DNA of 64,000 bases, from assembly GCA_021776825.1 (NCBI GenBank), contig JAJFFG010000025.1, forward strand, positions 49,264 through 113,263. The letters are read 5' to 3'. Of the stretch, positions 44,770 to 54,115 are shown one piece after another. The translations under genes were made by a program, and so were the position numbers. A model generated the notes under the pieces. The model did no database searches. It saw nothing but the letters and a program-made list of their open reading frames with translations, and was not told the origin of the DNA. Every line of letters begins with the position of its first letter. The stretch's first letter is position 1. This DNA comes from Planctomycetota bacterium. GTDB taxonomy: Bacteria > Planctomycetota > JAJSAM01 > JAJVHW01.

Positions 44770-47559
44770 CTATCCCGCGGGTGGCGGAGGCAGGAGCACG
44801 ATGCGCGCGTCGCCGTCGGCTTCGAGTCGGCGTGCGGTCGCGGTGTCGATCAGGTTCGGAGCGGGGTGACGTCCCGAGTCGCTGACGACGGCACCGGTGA
44901 CGACGAGAACACGCGCGGTGCCGCTGCCGACGTCGTGGGCCTCGCCCTTCGCGAGCTTCACGTGCTCCGCTCCGGACACCCAGCCGACGCGCGTGTCGCG
45001 GTCGAGGTGGCGGAACGCCGGTAGCTTGCGCATCAAGTTGTCGCCGCGGCGCTGTGCGAACGCGTCCCAGATCTCACCCTCCAGGTTGGCGCTCGCTGCC
45101 ATCTGCTTCGCGAACGCCGCGCGATCGATCTCGATCACGGTCACCGGTGTCGCGGCCTTGAGCGACGCCGTACGCGGCTCGCCGGTCAACAGCGACATCT
45201 CGCCGACGACGTCGCCGCCGCCCATGACGTCGACCATGAGGTCGTCGGAACCATCGATCGAGATGAGCACGTGCACCGCGCCGCGGGCGATCACGAACAG
45301 GCTGTCGCCCGACTCGCCCTGTCGACACAGGAACTCGCCTTTCGTCACGACCTCGCTCGTTGCGTCGGACGCCAGGCTCTGCAGCGACTTGGCGTCGAGC
45401 GGCGCGAACAGCGGGACGTCCCGCAGGAGCTCGTGCGTCTCTGGGAGCGGCATCATCTGGTGCTCGGAGGCGAGTCGCTGGATGCGCTCGTCGACCTCCG
45501 CGGCGAGCCGCACGGCCGCGCCGTGCTCGATCACGCCGTCATGCCCCAGGTGGTCGTACTCGTCGCGCTCGAGGTTCAGCGCGAGACGGTGCGCGATGCG
45601 ATTCTCGATCGCCTGCGTCAACTCCGGTAGGTGGACGCGCATCTCCTCGAGGCGCTCCTTGCCGGCGGCGAGGTAGCCCCGATACGTCGTTGCGATGACC
45701 GCCGTTGCGGCCTCGTCGATGCCGGAGATCTCCTCCATCTGCTCCAGCACGACGCCGGCGGCGTAGGACTCACCGCGCGTCAGGTCGTACGTGAGCGCGA
45801 GGTCGTCCATCTCCGCACTTCCCGGCAACTTGCTGCGGACGTTCTCGCGGAACCACGCCGTGAATCCGCCGACCTGCGGCATGCGGGTCTCTGGCGGCGT
45901 GTTGTCGCCGCGGCTCACGCGGTCGAGCTGGAGGTCGATCTCGTGGTCGAGGGCCTGCACGGCGGCCTCGCCGAGCGTGCCCTGTCCGTACGCCTTCCAG
46001 TACGCCCCGCGCTCCATGCGCAGAACCTGGATCCAGAAGCCGCTGGCGCGCTCCGCTGCGCTCGCGCTTTGGAGCGACGTACGAATGCCTGCGGCCTCAC
46101 GCTCGAGGGATGCCTTGCGCTCCGCGATGCCCTCTTCGACGTCGTTCCAGCGCACGGTTCGCAGCGCCTTCGAGCTCGAGAGGTCGTGGATGCCGTGGTG
46201 GACGTGATCGAGCACGTGCATGCGCGTCGTGACACTCGCGAGCTCCTGCGCGGGCGGGAGCTTGTCGTAGCCGAAGTGGCGCAGGAGCGCACCCATCGTC
46301 GTGCCGTTCACGATGATCGAGAGCAGCACGACACCGGCGGTGATGAGCAGCAGCTTGGTCCTGATCGGCCTGGGCACACTCTCGTTGGACGTGATGATGA
46401 GCACCAGCGCGATCGAGACCGCGCCGCGGAGACCGCCCCAGCTCGCCACGACGGCGTCCGGCACCGAGATCTTGTCCTTGATCGCGAGGTTCGCGATCGG
46501 CCGGAACGCGAACGTGACCGCGGCGCGGATGACCATGATTCCGGCGTATGCCGCGACGATCAGGCCGAGATCTCCGAGGGTCGCTCCGCCGGCCTCCGCG
46601 CCGATGACGAGGCCGACGAGCAAGAAGATGAGCGTGTTCGCGATGTACGCGAGCATCTCCCAGAACTGGTGCAGGAAGTGCATCACGCTCGGCGTGATCT
46701 TGGTCTTGCCGGGGCCCGACATCCAGAGGCCGGCCAGGACGACCGCCATGACGCCCGACACGTGGAGCATGCCCTCGGCGATGAACATCGCGGAGTAGCA
46801 GAGCGTCAGCGTCAGCGAGATTTCGACGAGCGGATCGTTGAACGTCTTCCCGAGCCACCACGCGTGGACGAGTGACAGCACGAGGCCGATCGCGAGACCG
46901 CCCGTCACGACGATCGCGAACTTCACCAGCGTGGGGCCGAGGACGAATGCGGCGCTCTTGTCCTCGAGCATGGCCAGGAGCACGGTGAAGATCACGATGG
47001 CCGTGCCGTCGTTCATGAGGGACTCGCCCTCGATGAGCGTCGCGAGTCGCTTGGAGACACCGAGGTCGCGCATCAGCGCCACGACGGCGACGGGATCAGT
47101 GGCACTGATCAGCGCGCCGAAGATGAGCGCGGTCGTCCAGTCCCAGCCCCAGGCGTCGGGGACGAGCGCCTGCATCAGGCCGGCGGTCAGGCCGGTCGCC
47201 ACGAGCAGCGCCGGGACCGCCAGCACCGCGACGGCGCCGATGCTCTTGCGGAACGCGTGCACGTCGAGGCCGAACGCCGACTCGAACAGCAATGCCGGCA
47301 GGAAGACGAAGATGATGAGGTTCGGCGCCATGCCGGTGCCGCGCGCGAACATCCACAGCACGTCGTGGAGTGCGTAGCCGTGCTCGAAGTGCTCCGGCTC
47401 GTGGGGCGCCCACCTGTGCAACGCCCAGCCCATCCCCAGGCCCAGCAGCAGCATGGCCACGGTGAATGGGATCTTCCACTTCGACGATGCGACGCGCGTC
47501 AACGCGCCGATCAGGAGCGCCGCCATGATGATGACGACGATGGTGACCTCGATGTGCAT
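44770..47559 (-). CDS. CPA1-type Na+/H+ antiporter with C-terminal cyclic-nucleotide-binding domain
   Basis: 929 residues. Residues about 1-425 are a 12-segment Na+/H+ exchanger with the ion-site motifs SATDPVAVVAL and GESLMNDGTAIV. A long cytosolic helical region (about 440-700) leads to a cyclic-nucleotide-binding domain at about 716-820. The phosphate-binding cassette GEMSLLTGEPRTAS (786-799) keeps the Glu and Arg needed for cAMP or cGMP. A second, partial beta-roll repeat (VKLAKGEAHDVGSG) follows near the C terminus. The protein should exchange Na+ (or K+) for H+ at the cytoplasmic membrane under nucleotide control. Its neighbour upstream on the same strand is a K+ channel, suggesting an ion-homeostasis pair. 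Confidence 0.92.
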   Translation of the reverse strand: MHIEVTIVVIIMAALLIGALTRVASSKWKIPFTVAMLLLGLGMGWALHRWAPHEPEHFEHGYALHDVLWMFARGTGMAPNLIIFVFLPALLFESAFGLDVHAFRKSIGAVAVLAVPALLVATGLTAGLMQALVPDAWGWDWTTALIFGALISATDPVAVVALMRDLGVSKRLATLIEGESLMNDGTAIVIFTVLLAMLEDKSAAFVLGPTLVKFAIVVTGGLAIGLVLSLVHAWWLGKTFNDPLVEISLTLTLCYSAMFIAEGMLHVSGVMAVVLAGLWMSGPGKTKITPSVMHFLHQFWEMLAYIANTLIFLLVGLVIGAEAGGATLGDLGLIVAAYAGIMVIRAAVTFAFRPIANLAIKDKISVPDAVVASWGGLRGAVSIALVLIITSNESVPRPIRTKLLLITAGVVLLSIIVNGTTMGALLRHFGYDKLPPAQELASVTTRMHVLDHVHHGIHDLSSSKALRTVRWNDVEEGIAERKASLEREAAGIRTSLQSASAAERASGFWIQVLRMERGAYWKAYGQGTLGEAAVQALDHEIDLQLDRVSRGDNTPPETRMPQVGGFTAWFRENVRSKLPGSAEMDDLALTYDLTRGESYAAGVVLEQMEEISGIDEAATAVIATTYRGYLAAGKERLEEMRVHLPELTQAIENRIAHRLALNLERDEYDHLGHDGVIEHGAAVRLAAEVDERIQRLASEHQMMPLPETHELLRDVPLFAPLDAKSLQSLASDATSEVVTKGEFLCRQGESGDSLFVIARGAVHVLISIDGSDDLMVDVMGGGDVVGEMSLLTGEPRTASLKAATPVTVIEIDRAAFAKQMAASANLEGEIWDAFAQRRGDNLMRKLPAFRHLDRDTRVGWVSGAEHVKLAKGEAHDVGSGTARVLVVTGAVVSDSGRHPAPNLIDTATARRLEADGDARIVLLPPPPAG

Positions 47560-47656
47560 CCTTCGGCCCCTCCGCCAGTCTTCCCGATTTCAGGCTAGGC
47601 CGGTGCCCGCGCGGAAGCAAAGGCCGGGATGTGACCGCAGTCCGCGGTGAACCGGA

Positions 47657-49612
47657 CTACTCCCAGTCGCCGACGAGTGCGGCGAGTGCCTGCACGTCGG
47701 GCGCGGAGCCCACGACCATCAGCCGCATTCCAGGCTGGAGCCTGGTCTCAGCGGACGGACAGACCGTGGCGCGGCCGCCGTCCGGGTCGAGAAGGGCCAC
47801 CGGCCGCAAGGTCGTGCCTGCGTTCGCTTCGAGATCACCGAGAGTCCCCCGGGCCGCCGGCGCCCCCTCCCGCACCACCACCGCTTCGAAGCGGATCGAA
47901 CCGCCAGCCATCCGCATGTCGTCGAGGAACGTCGTGACGTGGGCGTGCAGCACCTCGGTCGCGAGCCGCCGTCCACCGAGGCGAGCCGCCGATACGACGC
48001 TCGCGCCGGCGTGAGCCAGACGCTTCTCCGCCCGCTCCTCTCGCGCCACCGCGACGACGCGTAGGCCGGGGTTCGCGAGGCGCGCGGTGACGACGACGAC
48101 GAGGTTGTCGCGATCCACGCCGAGTGCTGTGACGAGCCCGCGTGCGGTGTCGACGCCGGCCTCCTGCAGCGTCTCGAAGTCCTGTGCGTCGCCGTGGATG
48201 ACGGTGGCGTCTGGGAGCTCCGCCCGCAGGCGCTCCACGACCTCGGGATCCCGCTCGATCACCACGAAACAACGGCGCGCATCCTGCAACTCGCAGACGA
48301 TGGCGCGGGCGATCGGTCCGGAGCCGCACACGATGTACGGACGGTCGTCGACGGGTCCGGTCGCGCTCTCGAGCGTCACATCAGGATCGGGCGCGCCGAG
48401 CCCGGCGTCGGCCAGCGAGCGCGCGGGCTGTGCGTCCAGCGCCGCCTTGGCGCGCGCGAGGGCCACGGGCGTGCCGAGCAGCGCGAGCTCGTCGTCGTCC
48501 GCGAGGACGTCCTCCGGCGGCGGGTTGTAGATGAAGCGCCCGGCTCGACGCCGCGCGATCACACGCACACCACCGCTCTCCTCGAGCCCCGCCTCGGCCA
48601 ACGTCCGCCCGGCGGCTCCGCCGACCTGGACGCCCTCGAGCCGCGGGAACTCTCCGGCGTTGCGGCCCGTGATCTGGTCGAGGAACCAGACGACCGACGG
48701 ACGGATCAGCTCGCTCGCAGCCCGGAGGCCGAAGAGCGCATCGAGGCCGACGACCGCGTGCGCGCCCCCGGTCCCGAGGCGGCGCGACGACGATTCGCCG
48801 CGCCCGCGGCAGACAATGCGGAGACTCGGCCACGTCCCGCGAGCCACCACGACCGTCACTAGATTCAGTCGATCATCCGGCAGCAGGGAGATCAGCGCCC
48901 GCGCCGTGTCGCCGCGCGCCGTCACGAGGGTCTCCTCGTCGACGGCGTCGCCGTGGACGCACGGGACCTCCGGGTGCTCGTCGCGGAAGGCACGCAGCAC
49001 GGACTGGTCGGGATCCACGACGGCGCAGCTCACGCCGGCCGCCCGCAGGCGTCGCACAGCCTGCATCCCGACCTCGCCGCAGCCGCAGACGATCACGTGG
49101 TCCTCGAGGCGGGCGAGGAGCCGACGCGTGCGGCGTTGCCAGATCAGCTCGCCGTGACCGCCTTCCACGAAGAACGTCGTCGCCTGGGCGATCACGTACA
49201 GGAAGAACGCCATACCGACGATCACCTGGGCGGCCGTCAGACTCTGCGTGAACGCCGTGAAGTCGGTCTCGAGGGTGGCGCCGAGCGGCTGGAAGCCGTC
49301 CTCCGCGTGCTGATCCGTGCCGCTCACCCAGCCGTGATGGCCCCTGAGGTCGACCCACACCTCGCACTGCTCGGTGCCCAGAACGTCGCCGTACCCCACG
49401 GTCGTCACCGTGATCGCGGCGGCGTAGAAGCACTCGCCGAGCGTCCACTGGTCGTCCTCGAGCGAGAACAGGCTCTTGTCGTAGCCCGCGTTCATCCCGA
49501 TCACGCAGCCGGCGACGTAGTACGCGAGCGTGGAGAGGAGTAGGACCAGTCCACCCAGCACCAGGGCGGACTTCCCACGCCTGGTGAGGTCGGCGGTGAC
49601 AGCGTCTCGCAT
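47657..49612 (-). CDS. Potassium channel with two RCK (TrkA-N/TrkA-C) modules
   Basis: 651 residues. Two transmembrane helices (about residues 16-38 and 128-148) frame a pore with the K+ filter TVTTVGYGD (residues 68-76). Between filter and second helix lie about 48 residues (with GHHGWVSGTDQHAED), far longer than the usual turn of 10-15. Two cytosolic RCK modules follow: the first Rossmann unit begins HVIVCGCGEVG (about 172) with a TrkA-C unit to about 390, the second begins YIVCGSGPIARAIV (about 420) with its TrkA-C unit to the end. Tandem RCK domains gate channels of the GsuK/MthK type by ligand binding. It lies 97 bases upstream of the antiporter gene on the same strand. Confidence 0.9.
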   Translation of the reverse strand: MRDAVTADLTRRGKSALVLGGLVLLLSTLAYYVAGCVIGMNAGYDKSLFSLEDDQWTLGECFYAAAITVTTVGYGDVLGTEQCEVWVDLRGHHGWVSGTDQHAEDGFQPLGATLETDFTAFTQSLTAAQVIVGMAFFLYVIAQATTFFVEGGHGELIWQRRTRRLLARLEDHVIVCGCGEVGMQAVRRLRAAGVSCAVVDPDQSVLRAFRDEHPEVPCVHGDAVDEETLVTARGDTARALISLLPDDRLNLVTVVVARGTWPSLRIVCRGRGESSSRRLGTGGAHAVVGLDALFGLRAASELIRPSVVWFLDQITGRNAGEFPRLEGVQVGGAAGRTLAEAGLEESGGVRVIARRRAGRFIYNPPPEDVLADDDELALLGTPVALARAKAALDAQPARSLADAGLGAPDPDVTLESATGPVDDRPYIVCGSGPIARAIVCELQDARRCFVVIERDPEVVERLRAELPDATVIHGDAQDFETLQEAGVDTARGLVTALGVDRDNLVVVVTARLANPGLRVVAVAREERAEKRLAHAGASVVSAARLGGRRLATEVLHAHVTTFLDDMRMAGGSIRFEAVVVREGAPAARGTLGDLEANAGTTLRPVALLDPDGGRATVCPSAETRLQPGMRLMVVGSAPDVQALAALVGDWE

Positions 49613-49742
49613 TCCCCAGAGGGGACCACGGTCGGGGGCGCTCGATCAAGGGCCAGCGCTCGAGCCTCCGACAGCGTGCGTGCGAGCGCGGCTGTCAGCG
49701 GTCTAGACTGTGCCGACGGGCATGCAGGAGGGGCGTAACGCC

Positions 49743-50579
49743 ATGTTCAACGCGACCGAGGTGCTCATCGATGGGTTCGTCAGCCAGCTGACAGCCGCGT
49801 ATCGACGTGACTATGGTCAGTCGAATCGGGACTACGAGGACATCGTCGGCTGGGCCGGTCGCACCGTGCTCGAGATCATCGCGGGCAGCGATGCGCTCTA
49901 CCACGACGTCCAGCACACGATCTACGTCACGCTCGTCGGCCAGGAGATCCTGCGTGGCAAGCACATCCGCGAAGGCGGCGTGCGGCCTCAGGACTGGCTC
50001 CATTTCGCGATCTCGCTGCTCTGTCACGACATCGGTTACGTCCGGAACGTCTGCCGCGGCGACAAGAACGGGCGCTACGCCACGGGCGTGGGCGAGGACA
50101 CGATCGAGCTGAAGCCGGGCGCGACGGACGCGGCTCTGACGCCGTATCACGTCGATCGCGGCAAGCGTTTCGTCGAGGAGCGCTTCGGGGGCCTGGGGCT
50201 CATCGACTCGGAGGTCATCAAGCGCAACATCGAGCTGACGCGCTTCCCGGTGCCGACCGAGAACGACCATCGCGACACCAACCACTATCCGGGACTGCTC
50301 CGCGCCGCCGATCTGATCGGCCAGCTGAGCGATCCGCGGTACATCCAGAAGATCTCCGCACTCTTCTACGAGTTCGAGGAGACCGGCACGAACGCGGCGC
50401 TCGGCTACACGACGCCCGACGATCTGCGCCAGGGCTACCCGGGGTTCTTCTGGCACGTTGCGTTCCCGTACATGGAGGACGGCGTGAGGTACCTCGGCGT
50501 CACCCAGGCCGGGCAGCAGATCACCGCCAGCCTCTACGCGAACGTGTTCGCCATGGAGCACCGCGCGAAGACGAAGTAG
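49743..50579 (+). CDS. HD-domain metal-dependent phosphohydrolase
   Basis: 278 residues, cytoplasmic. I use the ATG at 49743; starts at 49710 and 49722 are in frame but overlap the GGAGGGG ribosome site. The HD metal site is visible: His in ALYHDVQHTIYV, then LLCHDIGYVRN with the His-Asp doublet, and a possible last ligand region around RAADLIGQLSDPRYI (conserved Asp). Proteins of this kind cleave cyclic or linear nucleotides or phosphates; this subtype resembles HDc proteins of unknown substrate. It stands alone, divergent from the K+ channel gene. Confidence 0.85.
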   Translation: MFNATEVLIDGFVSQLTAAYRRDYGQSNRDYEDIVGWAGRTVLEIIAGSDALYHDVQHTIYVTLVGQEILRGKHIREGGVRPQDWLHFAISLLCHDIGYVRNVCRGDKNGRYATGVGEDTIELKPGATDAALTPYHVDRGKRFVEERFGGLGLIDSEVIKRNIELTRFPVPTENDHRDTNHYPGLLRAADLIGQLSDPRYIQKISALFYEFEETGTNAALGYTTPDDLRQGYPGFFWHVAFPYMEDGVRYLGVTQAGQQITASLYANVFAMEHRAKTK

Positions 50580-50690
50580 CGCCGCCGCAGCCTCGCGCTC
50601 GAGGCTCGGTCCGGAATAGCCTCCCGCGACGGAGTGTTCCCGGGTCGCGACGCGGTGCGGGGCCGTGCGCTCTCGGGGAGACATCATCGG

Positions 50691-51644
50691 ATGCAGGTCG
50701 CGCAGCGCGCTCCCCCGCTCTCCGTCGTGATCCCCGTCCTCGACGACACGCGGGCGCTGCGCCGTCTTCTCCCGCGACTCCGGGACGTCGCACCGGGTGC
50801 CGAGCTGATCGTGGCCGACGGCGGCGGCGCCACGGGCCTAGCCCGCATCGTTCACGAGGACGCCACGCCTGGCGGTCCCGAGCACGCGATCTCCCGCCCC
50901 GGCGCCGCTTCACAACCGCATCTAGAGGGTGCATGCGCGTCGCCGGAACGAGAGCTCACGCACTCGGAGCCGCCAGGAGACGGTGCGACGGGCGGACGCG
51001 CAACGTCACGGAGCACGCCCGCGCCGTTCCTCGAGCTCGCCGCGATCCCGCGACGCCCTCGTGAACCATCCGGGCTAGACGCGGTCGTTGCCGCCCATGA
51101 CGCCACATTGGTTCGCGCCCCGCGAGGCCGCGGCGTGCAGATGAACGCCGGTGCGGCGGTGGCGCGTGGCGAGGCGCTCTGGTTCCTCCACGCCGACGTC
51201 GTCCCGCCGCTCGGAGCTGCCCGGGCGATCTCGGTGGCGCTGGGCGACGCGGGGATCGTCGGCGGCGCGTTCGGCTTTCGACTGCGCGAACGACATGCGT
51301 ATGCGCCCTGGCTCGATGCGACCGTGAACCTGCGATCTCGGGTGTTCGGCCTTCCGTACGGCGACCAGGGCGTCTTCGTCCGGCGCGGTGCTTTCGAGCG
51401 CCTGGGCGGGTTTCGCCCGCTCCCGCTGATGGAGGACGTCGACTTCGTCCGCCGCCTGCGGCGGCTCGGTCACATGGCCGTCCTCGACCTGCCGGTCGAG
51501 ATCTCTGCCCGTCGCTGGGAGCGCGAGGGTTTCCTGCGCGTCACGCTGCGCAATCAGATGCTGCTCGCGGCCCACCTGGTCGGCGTTCCGGCTGAGCGAC
51601 TCGCCCCCCACTACCGACCCGTCCGAGAAGGAACTCCCGCATGA
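50691..51644 (+). CDS. TIGR04283-type arsenosugar glycosyltransferase with a ~90-residue insertion
   Basis: 317 residues; the ATG at 50691 is preceded by GGGGAGA. GT2-like fold: LSVVIPVLDD opens the Rossmann unit, VADGGG binds the nucleotide sugar, RGRGVQMNAGA is the family signature, and FLHADV carries the D-x-D-like acid. YGDQGVFVRR and FRPLPLMEDVDFVRRLRR complete the acceptor side. This subfamily is named for arsenosugar clusters. Members are normally about 225-235 residues; here residues about 49-138 are extra, low-complexity and Ser/Pro/Gly-rich, placed between VADGGG and the RGRG motif. The gene overlaps the next by ATGA and leads a five-gene run. Confidence 0.85.
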   Translation: MQVAQRAPPLSVVIPVLDDTRALRRLLPRLRDVAPGAELIVADGGGATGLARIVHEDATPGGPEHAISRPGAASQPHLEGACASPERELTHSEPPGDGATGGRATSRSTPAPFLELAAIPRRPREPSGLDAVVAAHDATLVRAPRGRGVQMNAGAAVARGEALWFLHADVVPPLGAARAISVALGDAGIVGGAFGFRLRERHAYAPWLDATVNLRSRVFGLPYGDQGVFVRRGAFERLGGFRPLPLMEDVDFVRRLRRLGHMAVLDLPVEISARRWEREGFLRVTLRNQMLLAAHLVGVPAERLAPHYRPVREGTPA

Positions 51645-54115
51645 CACTGACCGACGACACCGTCCTGCACGCGCCGCCCGTGCACGCCTCGTCCGTGGAC
51701 GGCTTCGAACTGCTGGTCGACGCCGCGGCGCCGTCCTGGCTGGCGACGGATGCACGCGGAGCGGAGATCTTCGGACTCTTCGACGGGCGTCGGAGCGTGG
51801 CGGACGTCGTGGCCACCTACGCGGCGTCGAACGGCCTCACCGCTGTGCGGGCCTGGCAGCACGTCGACACTCTGGCCCGCGACTCGCTGCGCGCGGGCTT
51901 TCTGGCCCCCGAGGCTCGCGAGTCGACTCCGTACCTCGGCCGTACGCCGCACGTGTCGGACCTGCCTCTGGAGGAGCTGTGGCTGCACACCAACAACTCC
52001 TGCAACCTGACCTGCACCCACTGTCTCGTGTCGTCGGGGCCGGACGGCGACCGGGGCCTGCCGCTCGCCACGTTGCTCGACGTCGTCGCCCAGGCGCGCT
52101 CCCTCGGCATGCGGCGCGTGTTCGTCACGGGCGGCGAGCCGTTCCTGCGTCGTGATCTGATGGATGTCGTCGACGCGGTGCTCGCGGACCCGGAAGCCGA
52201 GATTGCGATCCTCACCAACGCGATGCTGCTCCCGGGCGCGCGGCTCGACGCGCTCGCGCAGCGCGACCTCACGCGCGTGCGCCTGCAGGTCAGCGTGGAC
52301 GGCGCCACCGTCGAGACGAACGACGCCATTCGTGGCGCCGGCTCTCTCGAGAAGACGCTCGCGGGCGTCCGCGCGGCGGCGGCAGCCGGTGTCGACTTGA
52401 CGCTGTGCAGCGTGGTCACTGCCTCGAACGCGGCCGAGATCCCGGGCATCACGCGGCTCGCCGCGGAGCACGGTGCGCGACGTCATCATCTGCTCTGGCT
52501 GCACAAGCGCGGGCGGGCGGATGGCGACGGTCCCGACGAGACGCCGACGCCGGAGCAGCTTGCCGACGTGGTCCGGGCCGCGCGAGTCGCGGCCGACGAG
52601 TGCGGCATCGTGCTCGACAATCACGAGGCGCTGAAGGCCCGGCTGCGAGCGCCGTCGGGCGTGAAGCGCGACCTGTCGAATGCCTGTGTGACGAGTCTCT
52701 GCGTCTACGCGGATGGCGGCGTCTACCCGAGCGCCGCAACCGCCGGTCAGGCCGAACTCCTCTGCGGCAGCGTGCTCGAGTCGCCGCTGGCGGACATCTG
52801 GCGCAGTTCCGGGGTCGTGCAGCGCTTCCGCGCCGCGTCCGTCGTCGAGAAGCCGCTCTGTCGCGAGTGTCCGCTGATGTACGTCTGCGGGGGCGGCGAC
52901 CTCGAGCACGCCTACTTCTGGGGCGGCTCGCTCGACGCGCACGATCCGTACTGCGAGCTCCACAAGGAGATGTACCGCGACGCGTGGCAGGACCTCGTCC
53001 ACGAGCGCCGCGCGCACCAGCCGGGGATGCGGGCGGGCTTCGACGCTCCCGTGGCGTTGGCCGCGATGGGCGAGGAGGGCGTGCACTGTGCGACGGAGGA
53101 GGAACCGCCCGCGGTTCTCGTCTCGCGCTCGGAGTGTGTGCTCTCGTTCGACCTCGACGCGCCGCGCACCGTCGTGCAGGAGTTCTACGGAGACGCCGCC
53201 GAGACCCCGCAGGCCGAGCTCTGCTGCCCGGTGCAGCCCGCGCAGGAGGATCTCACGCACATCCCCGAGGAAGTGGTCGACCGCTTCTACGGCTGCGGGT
53301 CACCGGTCGCTGCGGCGGGCATCCAGCCCGGTGAGACGACTCTCGATCTCGGCTCCGGCGCCGGCATCGACGTCTTCATCGCCGCCCGCCGTGTCGGCCC
53401 GACCGGTCGTGCGATCGGCGTGGACATGACGGCACAGATGCTCGAGGTGGCACGTGCGGCGCGGCCGCAGGTGGCGGAGCGACTTGGCTTCGACGTCGCC
53501 GAGTTCCACGAGGGCTTCCTCGAGGACGTGCCCGTCGAGGACGAGACGGTCGATCTCGTCACGTCGAACTGCGTCGTGAACCTCTCGCCCGACAAGAAGC
53601 GCGTGTTCGCCGAGATCTGGCGTGTCCTGCGCGACCACGGGCGCGTGGTCCTCTCCGACATCGTGTCGGAGCGCGAGGTGCCGTCGCACATGCGGCGCAA
53701 CCCGCGGCTGTGGGGCGAGTGCATCAGCGGCGCGCTGACCGAGGCCGAGCTCATCGACTACCTGGAGCGGGCGGGCTTCTTCGGTATCCGCGTGCTCTCG
53801 CGGACCCACTGGAAGGACGTCGATGACGAGCGCTTCTTCTCGGTCACCGTCGAGGGCCACAAGTTCGAGAAGCGTGAGGGCTGCGTGTTTGCCGGTCACT
53901 GGGCGACCTACCTCGGACCCTTCAAGGGCGTCTCCGACGAGGAGGGGCACTGGTTCCCGCGCAACCAAAAGATCGAGATCTGCACGGACACGCTGGCGAA
54001 GCTCGCGCGCCCGCCCTACGGCGCCAGCTTCCTCATCGAGGGACCCCAAGAGGAGATCCAGGGGGAGGTTCCCGTCGACGCGCGGGGGTGCGACCCGGAG
54101 ACGGGATGCTGCTAG
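51641..54115 (+). CDS. PqqD-like/radical SAM/SPASM/ArsM fusion protein (arsenic methyltransferase)
   Basis: 824 residues with four parts in order. (1) Residues 1-90: PqqD-like peptide-chaperone fold (GLFDGRRSVADVVATYA). (2) 110-330: radical SAM core with the cluster motif Cys121-x3-Cys125-x2-Cys128 and GGEPF (164-168). (3) 345-420: SPASM region with Cys349, 354, 375, 407, 410 and 416, which can hold auxiliary clusters. (4) 505-800: As(III) S-adenosylmethionine methyltransferase (ArsM) with Cys528/529, Cys644 and Cys694, the three-site arsenic-binding set, and the SAM loop DLGSGAG; the tail is rich in Cys. ArsM normally stands alone at about 300 residues. The fusion suggests methylation and a radical step are linked. 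Operon neighbours are two arsenosugar glycosyltransferases. Confidence 0.88.
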   Translation: MTLTDDTVLHAPPVHASSVDGFELLVDAAAPSWLATDARGAEIFGLFDGRRSVADVVATYAASNGLTAVRAWQHVDTLARDSLRAGFLAPEARESTPYLGRTPHVSDLPLEELWLHTNNSCNLTCTHCLVSSGPDGDRGLPLATLLDVVAQARSLGMRRVFVTGGEPFLRRDLMDVVDAVLADPEAEIAILTNAMLLPGARLDALAQRDLTRVRLQVSVDGATVETNDAIRGAGSLEKTLAGVRAAAAAGVDLTLCSVVTASNAAEIPGITRLAAEHGARRHHLLWLHKRGRADGDGPDETPTPEQLADVVRAARVAADECGIVLDNHEALKARLRAPSGVKRDLSNACVTSLCVYADGGVYPSAATAGQAELLCGSVLESPLADIWRSSGVVQRFRAASVVEKPLCRECPLMYVCGGGDLEHAYFWGGSLDAHDPYCELHKEMYRDAWQDLVHERRAHQPGMRAGFDAPVALAAMGEEGVHCATEEEPPAVLVSRSECVLSFDLDAPRTVVQEFYGDAAETPQAELCCPVQPAQEDLTHIPEEVVDRFYGCGSPVAAAGIQPGETTLDLGSGAGIDVFIAARRVGPTGRAIGVDMTAQMLEVARAARPQVAERLGFDVAEFHEGFLEDVPVEDETVDLVTSNCVVNLSPDKKRVFAEIWRVLRDHGRVVLSDIVSEREVPSHMRRNPRLWGECISGALTEAELIDYLERAGFFGIRVLSRTHWKDVDDERFFSVTVEGHKFEKREGCVFAGHWATYLGPFKGVSDEEGHWFPRNQKIEICTDTLAKLARPPYGASFLIEGPQEEIQGEVPVDARGCDPETGCC

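Noticed and set aside
51611..53260. Open frame of 549 codons on the minus strand
   Set aside because: Antisense of the radical SAM/ArsM fusion gene.
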